This document shows positions 13,916 through 27,521 of a stretch of DNA of 64,000 nucleotides, piece by piece. The stretch is taken from contig NC_090942.1 of NCBI RefSeq assembly GCF_040807025.1, forward strand, positions 193,496,247-193,560,246. Direction: 5' to 3'. The notes under the pieces were generated by a model. The model saw only the letters and a list, made by a program, of their open reading frames with translations, was not told the DNA's origin and ran no database searches. Position 1 is the first letter of the stretch; each line of letters begins with the position of its first letter. The DNA is from Struthio camelus (taxonomy: Eukaryota > Chordata > Aves > Struthioniformes > Struthionidae). A program made the translations under genes and the position numbers.

Positions 13916-16900
13916 CTGTTGAACAGATAGGTAAGAGTTAGCTGATAATTCAAACTGTCAGAAAAGGATATAGGTCCAGATTACTCCAGTTTGTAGCCAT
14001 CAAAGAAAGCAGGACAGCAGACTAACAAATATCCATCTTGTCACTTGCTCAATACCAAACATTTTCCACTCGGACATTGCTAGCCAGGTTTTCCAAAATC
14101 CCTCAGAATCCTAGTACCAGGCTATTTGATTGGGTGCCTAAGTGACAGCTAAGCTTTGTGGGCAAATTTATTCTACCTAGCAGTAGGCACCTAATGAGAC
14201 ATGCACATTAGAACTTTAGTCACGCAGGGTTCCCTCTATAATTAATGCAAGGCTCCAGTACCCTCAGCAGATGAGTCAGGCCTTAGTAGGCTGAACACCC
14301 CTCTGCAGACAGCTCTTGCTGTTAACTGCAGAGGAATCGTAGGGTAGCTTGGTTACTAATTTAAGCACCTCATTAAAATGCTTAGGTTAGGTGAAATAAA
14401 TCCAGACCTAAATTGCTGGAATCTTTTTGAAATGGAAAAGGACTATGTGCATTAAAATACGAGTCATTCAATTCTGTGATGATAATTCCCACAGGAAAGC
14501 CCTGGGTCATGGAAAGCCATAGGAGCCTGTCTTGATAAAAAAGCAAACGCCTGTCTGTAAATTCTGAAACAGTCATAAAGCCTTGGTTAGCAAGTCTGTA
14601 GGTCTGTGTAGGATGAACTCTTTCTGCCATTCACAGGGGTTCCACCTAATAAAGGACTGTGTATTTTCTCTGAGAGTCCAAGCCAGGCACCTTGCCAGAC
14701 AGAAATACAAAGTCAGAACATTACTACCTTGGGTTTCAAGCCTACAAGGAAAAGGTACATGCTCTATCCCATCTCAGAAGGATCAGCTTGCTCCGCATTC
14801 TGTGAGATGATGGGGGCAGAGAGATGAACTAGCTTATTCCCCTCCTGCCATTATGGGTTGATTGACATCCTCAGAAGTGCTAAAAGATAACTGTAAACAC
14901 ATATCTACTGAGAACAGTGACAGCTATTATGACTAAGCCCTTAGTGGTTAAAAGGCATTTTAAATAAATGCTTGTTTTTCAAATATCTGATACAACTCTA
15001 TTTTTCTCTCTCACTAGACCCAAGCAGCAAATTTCGAATCCGCAGTCAGCCTTGAAGTCCAGGCCCCATTCAGAAGCCAGGCGTTAGTTCAGCCCATTTT
15101 TTATCCAGTAGAATCTTTGGGACCTGAGGACAGGGATGTCTGGACAAAGTACATTCCCATTAATCGTGCAGCAACTAGGGGAAAGAAGAGGATTTCCACT
15201 GACAGCTGATTTAACACAAACAGGTAGTTAGGTACAAAACCATTCAAGCCTGTTGATAAAATGAACCTTGCAATCTGTGAATAAAAAACTTGCAGTTAGG
15301 AAGCAGGGGAGTCATCTGTATATTCTAGAAGTCTTCTTGATCTCTCCTTAATTTTTGCAAAGCCAGTACTGTGCTGCTGTGACCCTGGCATGTGTTGGCA
15401 GGAATGACTCAGTTTATGGCATATCTTGCTGATGTTTCTGTCTGTTCATGAGGGGGAGGCTTGTGGAGCTACAGCGCCAGCCTGTATCAGGGCTGTTCAT
15501 GCATAAGAGCTAGTCAGCCACAGTCAGATGACAGCTTCAGCCTCTATGAGATTCATTTGTTTACTAAAATAAAGCTTTTGGCATTTTTTAAGTGGAATTT
15601 TCAGTGGCAAACCTCAGGAAGTCACAACCCTACATGAAGCCTAGATGTGCAGAGTCTATTTCACAGGCTCTTGGCCCATAGTTAGAGTATCCTTTCCTAC
15701 TCTTTTTTCCCCACCTGGCTGATGGTTAGTCACATACTGCTGTGATGTATGGCCACTCAGCTTACCGGGGGAACTAGCGTGCTATAAATCTGCTCTTCAT
15801 TACGCCTGTCTTTGCGAAACAGGACACAATGTCTGTTCACAGACTGTGTACTGATAGTGTGGGAATCATCTCTTGGCACCTAGCACCACCATGCAAGTCT
15901 TTCTTCTATATCTCAGTCATTCCTTTGGATGTTTCCCTAGCCCTGAATCATTTTATAAATTATAAAAAAATTCTTTATAAAACTTTAAAAACTTTTTATA
16001 AAACATCTTTATGAAAACTGTCTCCTCCAGTTCAGGGAGCTGAACATTGTTTCCTGCTATTATTCCTAGATTATGAGAGTCACTGTTCAAACCATTATAA
16101 AGGTGATACAAAGCCCAATAAGACCAAATGAAAGATTCCCACTGACTAAATGTGTATTAGATCAAAACTTAAAATAAAATATGTGGTATATAGTCCTACA
16201 AATGTGAGGCTTGTGCTTTGGTTAAGCAATGTCTGTAACAGAGCTCTGTTTCAGCTATTTTGAGATTCTGGAGTGGCAGAACATATAAGTGCAGCAATAC
16301 CTTTCTGGTAATGTCTACCTGCGCTATTCAATAAGTCAGCCATATGTCCCTTCTTCCTATGATCCCTGTTGGTGTCCAGTTTAAGGGCTGCACTAGGCAA
16401 GCTGTGAGTCTGCTGTTAAAGATGTGTTTGTGATCATGTTACCTGAACAGATCACCCCTCCTGCTGGAATTCTTTCCTTTGTCCCCACTGAATCAAGTCC
16501 AGAGTCAGATCAGCCACTGAACTTTCTAACCACATGCACTCCATAAAATGCAGCTAGGAGGAAGCTTTGCAATCGTTTCCTCTCTAAGGTATATGGAGAT
16601 ATCAAAGACAATATTTCAAGGTTATTTTGTGATGTCATTACAGTAAAAGGTGAGGAATTACAGTCTCAAAACTTCCTGCCAGTTTCTTAAGTAACAGAGA
16701 AGGGAGCCCTAGGAATGCCTCATGTCCTATCAGTTAAGCTTGTACTCATGACAAAAGTAGCATTGACAAGCTGTCTGATGAGTCATAGAAAATTCTAGCT
16801 GTTTCAATGTATTTAAAATTACTTTGTATAAGTAATTGTAAAGCCAATAAAAGTACTGCCCATAAACCCAGGGATTGCTGTGCTTGCCAGCCAGTAGCAG

Positions 16901-17230
16901 CTATAAATAATCATAGGAAGAACTCTGTAGCTTGTTAGAGTACTGAAAAAACAGCTATCTTTCAGAATGTGTTTTCACATACTTCCCATACTCACATATC
17001 TATTTTCTTCTCCTCTTTTTCTCTCTCTCACACACAGAGACATCTGATCAGTCATTTATATTTGACCTCACTATTCTAAAAGAAACTTTAAGGTATTTAG
17101 TAGCATTACATATGATGTAACAGAAAGAAGACAATCAGCTGGAGACCAATAAAGTAGAAAATTGTAGGTCATATGACTAATTGCTTCATGGCTTAGGACT
17201 AATCACATGGCAAAAGTTCTTAGGAATTAC
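13916..17230 (-). other. C13orf42 intron 1
   Basis: A 3315-nt intron bounded by GTAATT and TTCAACAG. I see no coding or RNA feature. A notable AT-rich patch of repeated TTTATAAAA-type units lies at 15951-16015. Around 14130-14200, text containing GGGTGCCTAAGTGAC and TAGGCACCTAA looks like worn repeat. Confidence 0.8.
15951..16015. repeat. AT-rich imperfect TTTATAAA array
   Basis: The segment contains several near-copies of TTTATAAA(A)CTT in 65 bp, almost free of G and C. It looks like a degenerate simple repeat and contains several TATA-like strings that should not be over-read as promoters. Confidence 0.6.
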
Positions 17231-17650
17231 CTTAGAAGAATCTTTGAAAGGAAGAGGAGGTGATGACTTTTCTCCAGTTTCGGATGATTTTGTGGGCACC
17301 GGGGAATCTGCAGCCGTATGCATGGATTTTAAGTTATTGATACTGTCAAGATATTTTTTCCTCAAGGCTAACAGATCCTGTAAGTACTTCAAGCAGTCCT
17401 GAGTCCTGGAGTACATCCAGGCCCTGTCTTCCTCTTTTGGCTGGAAGTAAGCACAGGAGTCGATGCTGGTTGTACTTTTGCATTTTTTCAGTGGTTCACT
17501 AACTTTCTCCTGCTCACCACCAAGAACATACATAGAAGTGCTACGGATCAGTCTCACTGCAGAACCTGTGCCATCACAGTAAGGGATGTTGTCTGTCACA
17601 TTTCTTCGGTGGGAGTTTGGGTGAAATATAGAATGGATCTTTTTGAACAT
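17231..17650 (-). CDS. C13orf42: C13orf42 coding exon 1 (residues 1-140)
   Basis: This exon encodes the N-terminal half of an uncharacterised conserved vertebrate protein. The start is MFKKIHSIF, preceded by CACACT with A at -3. Conserved blocks seen are RLIRSTSMYV (residues about 34-42), KKCKSTTSID (about 55-64) and the strongest one, EEDRAWMYSRTQDCLKYL (73-90), which continues as QDLLALRKKYL and looks helical and Leu-rich. The tail (about 105-140) is low-complexity Ser/Pro/Lys. The exon ends in phase 0 at SSK with donor AAG|GTAATT at 17230-17229. Similarity to human C13orf42 in this exon is high by eye. Repeated basic-Ser patches could be phosphorylation or 14-3-3 type sites, but that is inference. 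A short plus-strand ORF over this exon is only its shadow. Confidence 0.94.
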
Positions 17651-17989
17651 AGTGTGTCACTTCCTCCCCTTTGCACCTCTTCTCTTTGGGCTTCTTAATT
17701 TTGACCAAAGGTCTGGTAATCCAGTAGCTGCAACTATTGCCTTCAGCTGACAGACAACTTTGCCATTTACTGATCGAGGATAAAAAAATCTAATACTATT
17801 CAATTGCTGTCAATCTAATACATCATGAAGAGCATGATGGTAAGGCCAAAGTGAGTTTTCTGTCCCATTTGTGTCAGTTATTTAGCTTTGCTCTTCTCTT
17901 GGAGTAAAATACAGTACAGGAGGTCAAACGTCATTCTTTGACCCTTTCTTTGATTGCTCCCCAAACAAAACAGCAGCACCTGACGGAAG

Positions 17990-18223
17990 TTCCCTCTTCA
18001 GCGTTTCCTTCGCTTTTCCCTGTCGGCCTCAGCGTCACACCGCTGTTTCCTTCACCGTCCGGCGCCGCGGATGGGAGGGCTGCTGCCGCTGGCCATGGTG
18101 CTGAAACGCCTCCGCCGTCCCAGGAGCGTCCACCCGCCTGTGCAAGTCCCGGGACAGGCGGCCCAGCAGGCCTCTACAGGGTATTTTTTGGAAGAGCCTC
18201 GATCAACAGGGACTAGCGACTGA
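17990..18223. promoter_or_regulatory. short CpG-rich patch upstream of C13orf42, candidate promoter/first exon
   Basis: About 230 bp stand out sharply from AT-rich surroundings, with roughly 20 CpG dinucleotides by eye, and include GGCGCCGCGG near 18061-18070. The patch lies 340-570 bp upstream of the C13orf42 start codon, so a TSS and 5' UTR for that gene is the simplest reading. It also holds short ORFs on both strands sharing one CCATGG: minus strand from 18096, 14 codons with CACCATGG context, ending just past a possible donor ACG|GTGAAG; plus strand from 18071, 50 codons and Arg-rich at its N-terminus. A fragment of a GC-rich retrocopy is the alternative. Confidence 0.5.
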
Positions 18224-21200
18224 CTGGAGGGGAATCGTTTCTATCAGATGGAATTCAGCTGCTGAGAGAAGTTGTTCTGGGTTTCATCCTATGGTAAGCA
18301 GGAGATGGTTACAGCTACCCGATACCACAGTATTGCTAGGAGTGGTGTGGATTCAGATGTCAGGATCTATTACACTCAATACAAAGCTTCACTATGTAAG
18401 AGATGCTGTAAAATAAAACACTCTTCCAAAATACTCATCTGTCAAAATAATGCAAGAGAAACCAATGCATCTCTATCTTTCCACATCAGTTCTTTTCCTG
18501 GATTAATGCATGAGCATTTTAATTCAGTGTTTTTGATGACTGGATTTTGGCTGAAAACTATTGAGAACATTAACTATTAGTGGCATATTCAAGCACTGCT
18601 AATACTTGTGATAGTATAGCACCGTCATGAACGCTTCAGACAGAAATAGAGTGAATTTGATCAGCTCTCACTGCTAAGACAGTCAAGAACTTTTTGAAAC
18701 TAAGTAGGAATGTCCAGGCTTAAAGTGTTCAGAAGAGTTTTGACAATTCATCTTGCTCAAGCTTTAGGTGCTTGGAAAAAAAAGCCTTTATTTTGAAAGC
18801 CTGTGACTATGACTCTGCAGACTCTGCTGAGACAAATTCCCACTAGTGCCACTGGAAGTGTTGACTGAAGGCTTAAGCGGTCTAAGAGCTGTGGGATTTC
18901 AACAGCAGAGAGAGCCTTTAATATACATCCGCATGCATTCTCTCAGCAACTCTGATCCACTAAGCACTAAAAACATGCCACCATTTTGTTAAAATATGCA
19001 CTTTGTCCTTGACTTTAACTTTCAGGGAAAGCTGAAATGTGCTTAACACAAAACTAAAAAATGAGGCAAACTAGTGTCTTGATACTTTTGCAGCCCTCTA
19101 TTAGTAGCATACATATGACTCCCACTGCAGTGTAGAGCAGCCTAGAGATTGCTCTAAAATATATTCAGCTCCTTGAGATGTAGCACCTGCACAGAGGTAT
19201 TCTATGATTGACTGTCTCCCAAGTCTCACTCAAGTCCCCAGCTAGGTCATAGATCAAGGTGACTTAGTGCTCCTGTAGCCCATTAGAACTATGGAAAAAA
19301 AAATCCTAGTTCTGATCCAAAATTGCAAGTCTAAGATGGAGAACATTTCTGGTCATCAATAACATCAAACAACAAGTTTTTTCATCCAGGGATTGATTTC
19401 CTTTTCTGAGTAAAAGGCTACAAGGAGCTTGTAACACATTGTCCTGAAGGGGTGAGGTACATATCAATCATAGTCATTTTAGACCCTGCATATGCTGGCA
19501 AAGTTTCAAAAATGAGATTGTTCTAGAATATCCCTACTAAAAAAGACTTAGATTTGCTATACTGGATACTGGTTTTGGTTATAGAGATGATCTAGTACAA
19601 GTGAGCCCTAGAGAGGCACTCTTTAACTGACCTTGTAGTCACTTAACCCACAAAAACCTGTGATTCAAGATAATCAGTGGGAGCTCAAGGAATTATTGGC
19701 AAGGACTGGAAATAGTAAGGGCAGTGGGAACTCCACAGAGCAACTGCTTATAGGACAGACCCTACCTTTCAATAGCAGATTGATTTCTAAGCTCATCTGT
19801 ATTTATAAAGAGCTACAGGGAAAAGCAAAAAAAAAATTTAAGCCACTGTTCATGAAACAAAAAAGATGTATTATGTACTGTGAAGAGTAAATCTGATGTT
19901 ATACATATGATTTGAAAAACATTTACTTAATATGAGCCAAAATTTTCCTATCCTGCTTCAATAAAATAATTGTAACATATGCTGATATCTCACTGATTTC
20001 AAATGCTTTCAGGCTCTTAAGAGTGTCCTCAATTTCAGGTAAGCTCATTTCTCATTTTTAGAAAAACTTGCTGGGCCAGATTCATTCTTTGCCAACATGT
20101 GTGTGGCTCCTGTTGTTCACTGTGGTGTTCAAATAAGGAGAGATTAATAAATTCATGAGTCAATACAGTAGTTGCGTTATATACTAGAATTTCCCTTGGA
20201 GTAAATAAAGGGTCATTTACAATTATTTCATACATTAATATTTTATTCTGTACACTGGTTATGGGCAGTGGGAATACAGAATCTTACACTTCTATTGTAA
20301 AAATAAACATTCATTTGTATTCTTCAGAGTCTCTAATGTAATTTAAATAGCTCCATGGATTTAGGAAGTTAAATGGCAAAACTATGGATATCTTTAAAGG
20401 TCACAATTGTCTCCTGCGTTTTTTGTGAGAAAAAGAATGCTCTATGTCTTTTCAAGATATTCTCTTATAAGGCATTTGCATTCAAACGTACTTCTTAAAT
20501 ATGACCGTATTTATTTAAGGTCAAACTCTAGTCCTCTTGTATCTGTAATTTAGCCAGCAGATATCACAGTTCTCTTCCCCAGTCCCCCAGGGACTGAATA
20601 TACTAGTATATCTAAGCCTGCTGGTAATTAAAAACCAAGCTCTTACTCCACAATGATTTCTTTCTGCACAAAGACACTCATCAAGTGGCAAATGTGGTTG
20701 AAGAAGAATATTCAGTCTGTTCATTCAAGGTACCAAATTTACGGGCAGCTTTCAAATCATAAACAAGACCTCCGAAAATAGGAGTTTGTGAGAAGCAGAT
20801 CAAATGGGCCACACTAAATATTTAAAGGCATCTAAGATTACTAACTTTGACAAGGCAATGCTCATATCTTATTTGTTCATTTGGCTACTTGATTTTGACT
20901 TAACTTAATGAAGATTTTTTATTTTTAAAATGACTCTTTTTCTACGATTGCTTTCAATGTGTCTGTTTTGCTTTGCAACTGAAGGAGAGGTGTAAGTTCC
21001 ACAGAACACCTACCAACAGCTCACAGAATTGCCTTTGTTATCCACCCATAGTATTGCGGCACTTCCTGAACCCTCGTGTCTGGGAAAGAAAATACAATTA
21101 GAAAATCAAATGTATGTGTTCTGTTTAAATATATTAACTACACAGTTGAATAAAACCCATTTAATCCAATGTATAGACAAATACAATTAAAATAAAATAG

Positions 21201-24200
21201 GTTGATGACAAATTTTCCTGATTGTCGGGCGTCTTAAATCATAAAATCACACTTCTTTATCATTTTTTTTCAATAATCTATTTGTCAAATCTTAGACTTA
21301 TCTCCAGAATAATATGATAACATGAATACAAATTCTTTCTGATAGCTACATTTCACCTAAATTACTAATACAAAAGAATGCCAAATCATCCTTGAGATAA
21401 AGTAAAGTTCTAGTGTCAAAGAAGGAAACTTTTGGCACATTGTAGATGATAACGTATTCTTTCTCTATCATAGAGTTTACCAGATAGTTCTATCTCATTC
21501 AGGATAATATATTTTATTACATTTAAAATATTAGAGTAAAAACACTTTCCCAACTTAAAAAAAAAAATCCCCACTTACAAAATGCACACATAGATAGTGA
21601 AGTTATTGATTCTGGTGCTATTTTAGATGATTCAGAAACTAAAGTGCAGTTGTCAATCTCTGTTAAACTCTGGCTATATCTATCTATCTAAATAAAAGAG
21701 CAGATTGTCTAGGAAAGAGCTGGCTGAAGCTGTCCAAAACAGATCCAAAGCATCAGCAAACAATTAATCACTGTGCGCAATAGGTATCTACCACTTTAGT
21801 TTGCTCCCTCGTCCTTTACTATTTACTGCTTCATGTGTCTCCTTTAAGTTCTGTAAAGAGACACACACACAAATACGCAGTCTCCTTAGAGATGCGTGAA
21901 AAATTCAAAAAATGCAGACATACTGAGGCCACAACCTAATACTAAAATAAACAAACAAACAAAGTCTGACACATATATGTAGTAGTATATACTCTATATA
22001 GTGGTTAACATGACTCTTACTGTTTCAAAATCCATCCATACTTGAAAGGACTAGCTTGGGGGGACATTCCCAAATCATAGACCAGGTGCTGAATGTCATT
22101 ACTTTTGGCAGGTGGTGAGAAACAGTAGATACCTGAGGTGCAGTACTGCAGGATTCCTACCTTCCATTGACTAAAAGGGAAAATGGAAAAACAGACCTTC
22201 TTATTGAGTAAAAAAGCATCCTCAGAAATACTTGCTTCTTTATATTCTTTGGAAGTCATTGATACATCCTAGAGGATTAAATAGACCACCTTATGTGAAC
22301 AAAGTTCTTCGTCTTTCTGGAAGTTCCCAAAGTATGGGAAGAGATAGCAGTTCTGATAGCATGCAGTTGAAATAGTTACTATTGCTTCTCTGAACTATAA
22401 AACTGAAGACATTAGTTTCCCAAGAATTGAGATGTTACAGTATGAGATTTTCATCTGAGCTTTTTTAGATGTAAACATGATGAAATCTAGGTGTGTTGCC
22501 CATGCCAGATTTAACAGTGGCCTTTTTTTTTTTTTAAGGGTATACACTTGAGTCATGCTGTCACCAGGGCAACACTGACCTGCAAAACCAGCTGAATCAT
22601 CAAATGAAGGCTTCTGTCAGAGGATGAATAGAATTTTTTGTCAAGCTGGAGCATCATCTTTCTATGTAGCCTACATTTTAATCTGAATATTTCCATTTGA
22701 CTTAGAACCTGCATGTTTTCCATAAATTTTCACTGCTGCAGCACTTGAATTCACTGAATAGTTTTTGTTGCACCATTAGCACTGACTTCAACCAACCAAA
22801 GGAGCGACTGCATTTCCATCAAACACGAGAAAATTAAGAATTGCCATTTATGTATAGAGAAATGCTTAGGAAATGATTATAGAAATGAGATATCAGTCAA
22901 CATTTTTTTAATTTAAGTTACCCTGGCATCTCTGTTTGGCAATGTTTTGTGTTCATTCTGTGACAAAGTAATAAAATCCACTCTAGTGGAGCACTGCCAC
23001 TTTAGTGCTATCTCTATAGCTGTTGCCTGGCAGCATTTTCAGAGGGTGAAAGGTTACTACACTTATCCACTGCTGTATCTAGCCTTCTCTTTCCCTTTGT
23101 TTCCTAGAATAACCCTGCTGTCATTAAAAGCTCCACCTCTGTGACAAGCCTGACAAGGGAACTTTGTCTTGTCTTCTGTCACAGAAGGTCAAGGGACAAT
23201 CAGTTGGCCTAGCTTGCTGCATTGGAAGAATTCATGTCCTTTTAGTATAAACATTGTTAGAACCTTTTTAAGCTTTGTTAGTCTTTGTAGAATTAGTTAT
23301 TCTCTCGTCTCTTGAGGCTTTTGTTCCAAGGATGGCTGAAGAATTATTGTGATGTCTAACGTGCTGCCTGTCACATCCATCATCTATTGATAAAGTCTTT
23401 GCCAAGAGAAGGTGATAAAGAGTTAAGATTCCTGCATGATAGCTCAATGAAGAATGGATATTGTAAGCAGCAGTTCTTCAAATTAGTTTACAGAAGACAA
23501 ACTTTTCAATGACCTGCCTGTCTTGATCTTTAAATGGATCATCTGTTTCTCACTCCAATTAAATCCTAATACACTATTCATCCTTCTAACAAAGGAAGCC
23601 CCTAGGAGGATTTATGAGAGGGGAGAGTCTGGATCCCTAGCCCTTGGGTAAGTCACAGAGTGGCCAGACCGTATCAGTCATCTCCGGGCAAGGCCCGCTC
23701 AGGACACCTAGAGACATTTTCACAGGTACCCTTGGATTCCTATCTCCCATTTGTATCTCCTCCCAACTTTGCTGACCCACGAAACAAGGCAAAGACTCGC
23801 TAAGCTGAAGCCAGCAAAGAAGGCGTAGCTTGACAGGAAGTTAGATAAAAATAACCAAATCATTATCTATTCATGTTATTTAAGCAACCTGAAAAGTCTT
23901 AGGAAAGGTACATGGATAAGATTCCAGTCAGGCCAGAGAACTACAAAGACACGTAGGTGTTGGCAAGCATGCATGGTGGGCTAGGGCTGCAGCTTAGCAA
24001 GATGATTGCAGTAATCTGCAAAGCCCTGAAAATGGCACTTTCCAGGCTGAGCTATAATGTCATTAAATGTATGAATCTTTCAAGAGAAATTGAGTTGTGC
24101 TCGAAGGAATATGGAGATTTACACCTTCACTCTAAAATCAGGTAGAACATGTGCCTTTGACTCCAAAGTGAACAAGATATGGACGTTCTTTTTTTTTTTG

Positions 24201-25855
24201 GAGACCTTTAGGTCAGGCACAAGGGAATGTGAGACTAGGTTAACTGAAACTGAAGGAACTATTTATGTGAACTGAAACAGCTGAGTCTACTGAGGTAACT
24301 AGCGTTCCTCTTGAGAATTTTTCTATAACCATTGTTAGTAAAAAACATATCCAGGAAACTGAGGTAGTTACAAAAGTGCACAGCCCGAAACAACATATGA
24401 AATCATGGTCAGAGCTAGCAGCAAGCAAAGGTCACTGTATGTCTGATTCAAAACACAGTAAGCAAGGACTTCATTGAGGATCCTTTACTTGTCTATTGGA
24501 GCTAAGTGGATACAATAGAAACATCCACAAGAAGTTGCTGCAGTGGAAATGAACTGCAGCCTATCATCCATAATTCTTCCTGCATACAGAGAAATCCAAT
24601 TGCTTGAAAATAGGAGGCAGCAGGAACTAATTAATTTAATATTTCAATTTAATTCAGTTCCGTTCCCCTTATTGACTTCAATAGTATGCAGAGCACTATC
24701 TTTCACCATTCCAGTGTCACATCTCTTCATTCTTTGAATATAAATATGGTTATGGCTATTGATATGCATATCTAACATGCACTTGGGTTCCTGCACACTC
24801 TATCTAGATTTGTGTTTGTGGGTATCAAGTATTGTTTTATTTTGGGGAGGAGGATTGGAAACGGTTGGCTAATACTTCAAAAGCAGTCTCTACAAGGTTG
24901 CAAACCTCTTAATTTATCCACTGCCTGACCCAGAGCCTATAATGACATTACAGTTTCCAAGAAAGACTCTACTTGTTCCGTCTCTTTGGCATATCCTTGC
25001 AGAGGAGATTATGGGCCTGACTACAGTTCTAAATAATGTGACGGAGAAAAGACTATCAAAGGCTCTTGACAGGAGGATCTCAACTTGGGAAATGTCATAC
25101 TCCTCACCCTCCATGACAGTGTCATTTTTTTGAAAAGGAAATTTGAAAATACCTATTAACATGCAGAGATCAGTTCTGCTTTATGCCGTATGCCTGAGTC
25201 CAGTACACCTGACTGCCAGTACCTCTTTAAAATGTCATGCTTGATTTTAAATAAAAGACAATACTCACTCCAGTGAGCTGTAATCCCTTTCTCCTTGAAC
25301 TACGCTGGTCCTCCTGAACCTCAGTGATATTGTGGATTGCCTGTCTGCTTTTTGTAGTTTTTTCCATTGTTTATTTTCTTGCTGTTCTTCTCAATCAGTT
25401 GTAATTTGGAATTAGCAATCTCAGTCCTAAGAAATCTGCAACACTAGCACCCTAGTGAGCAACGCTTGTCAGCAAGCGTCTCCTCTGTGAGGTAGTGATA
25501 TATAGACCAGCTCAGTACCTCAGCCATTAGCTCTGCTCACAACAGAAACTTGCCACTCTTTCTCCTACCTTTCTGCTAAGTTAGAGGCACAAACCACTCC
25601 TATTCAGAAGGGAAACAAGGCATGTGATTTTTTTTAACACCTGTATGTTAACTTTAAGCATATGCTTAACTAGCAGCTGAATGGAGACCTCATAACAGTA
25701 GTCCTCAGGTCCCAGCCCTGTGAGTACAGTTTCTCCAGTGGTCTCTTCCTCGGTCTAAAAAGATGCTGCACTGCCTGTATGCTCATGTGGCTGTTTACAA
25801 GGACCTCAGACATTCTCGTTCCCACAAACAGCAACTTTTGCACCTTTCCATTTTA

Positions 25856-25867
25856 CCACTAGATGGA
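25856..25867 (+). promoter_or_regulatory. CTCF-like motif
   Basis: CCACTAGATGGA, followed by AGCC, matches 11 of 12 positions of the CTCF core (CCASYAGRKGGC, recalled). It sits between two divergent genes, where an insulator would be plausible. This is only a motif match. Confidence 0.35.
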
Positions 25868-27504
25868 AGCCTTGACCTCCAGAGTTAACTCAGTTAGCTT
25901 CCTGACCGTTTAATAGTATAGCCCAGTTTCTTAAAGAGTTGTTCACCTATATACAGTTAGATATTTAAGTAAGAATTAGCTGGGCTCAGGCATTATTTTA
26001 GTTTATTGATTCTTATATGGAAGGCATAAGACCGCATGATTGTCCCAGGCATTCACAGATAGAACTGTATAGACTATGAGGGCTATGTAACTCTTTACTG
26101 AAAATATGGAGCTAGACTGGGATCGGCTTTGGCTAAGGAAAGAAAGAGAAGGAGATCAGTGCTTCCATCAGCCTCATCTCAGGGTGTGGTCACAATGATA
26201 CATACTTGGGGTTGCAAAGATTGTAGAAGGCTATTCCTTTCAGCAGCCCTAAGCTCCCCAATACGTTGCTGATGTCCCTCATGTATAAATGGTGGCTATC
26301 TCCTCTGAGTTTCCCAAAAGATTTCCAGCTGCAAGCATAACATTAACCAAGTGTGAGTTTTCAATTTTTATTTATTATAAGAAATTAATCACCAAATACT
26401 TCTTAGGAATGAATAATTTTTAAATTTTGTTTCCAAGTGCCTTACTGTGAGTTTTTATGTTCAGAATCTGAGATGTTTAGGACATGAGATGTATTCTCTG
26501 ACTGGGTAACTAGCTTATAGTAATGGCATGTGAACTATGAACACAAAATTTGCTTCTGAAGAAAAAGAAGCAAATTGGCTCATATAGCCAATGTCAGTGA
26601 AATCAATAGGAGATATTCCTTGTTCTGAGTGCTAACTCAGGTCCTGAGAACTCTACTGGTTTTAGCAAATAGTAAATTCATTCCAATACTCAGACAAAGC
26701 TAATAGGAAACACAGTTTATAGAAATTTGCTTAAAAACTCAGGAGGCTATTTCTGAAAAGAATTTCTGCTACTCATTACTCTTTAATCCTTATTTTTATA
26801 GGGCTACAGAAAGCTTTGGAGGCAAAGGTAAGAAGTTCCTTGTTTCTTGCTCTTCAATTTTGAATATAATGCAAATATTTACATATCCCAGTCTTTATCT
26901 CTACAAGTGTTCTCGCATACAGTACTACAACTGTTATTTCTGTAGAGCAACTGAACTATAGAGCGGTTTACATGGGATGGTGTGTGTGTCAACCCATGGC
27001 ATCAGAGGCTACGTCTATATAGGTACGTCAAATACTATAAAGTCTGATCTCTGGCTCTGAGGGCAATAGACACGCCATGGATTATGTCCATCTGAATAAA
27101 TGCTGTTCTCCCTCAGAAAATCTGGCTTTTTATCCATTACGCCAATTGGACAGATCCCTGGACCGTGCTGTTGCTTAAATTGTGCTGGGCACTGTTGGAG
27201 TTCTGGTTAACATAAGTTATAGCGGTGTCAAGAGTATGTAACCAGTATGGACATTCACAGGCTACTCATGATCCCATAGTGCCATGGCTCTGTTTTGCCT
27301 ACCAGTATAGACATACCTCTTACAGTTTAGGCCCTGAGCTGGCAGAGATGAGCTAATTCAATGGATTTACATGCATTTATGCTAGTCAGGGTTTTAGCCC
27401 ACACTACCACAGATCAACAGAGGTTAGAAAAAAAGATTTGTTCTACAGATTTGCTTTCACCATATCTTACCCGGAAGTTTCACGTTACCACTGCTCACTG
27501 TCAT

Positions 27505-27521
27505 ATGCAAATGATTTGCAT
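27505..27521. promoter_or_regulatory. perfect palindromic octamer (POU) site
   Basis: ATGCAAAT, one G, then ATTTGCAT: two inverted canonical octamer motifs forming a perfect 17-bp palindrome around the central base. POU-domain factors (OCT family) bind ATGCAAAT and can dimerise on paired half-sites (established). Occupancy here is inference. Confidence 0.4.

Noticed and set aside
16891-16925. TATA-like string (GCTATAAATAATC) upstream of C13orf42 intron sequence
   Set aside because: AT-rich background makes such strings common. It lies inside intron 1 without a nearby exon.
17181-17402. plus-strand open frame over C13orf42 exon 1
   Set aside because: Shadow of the minus-strand exon, which has clear protein similarity and proper splice sites.
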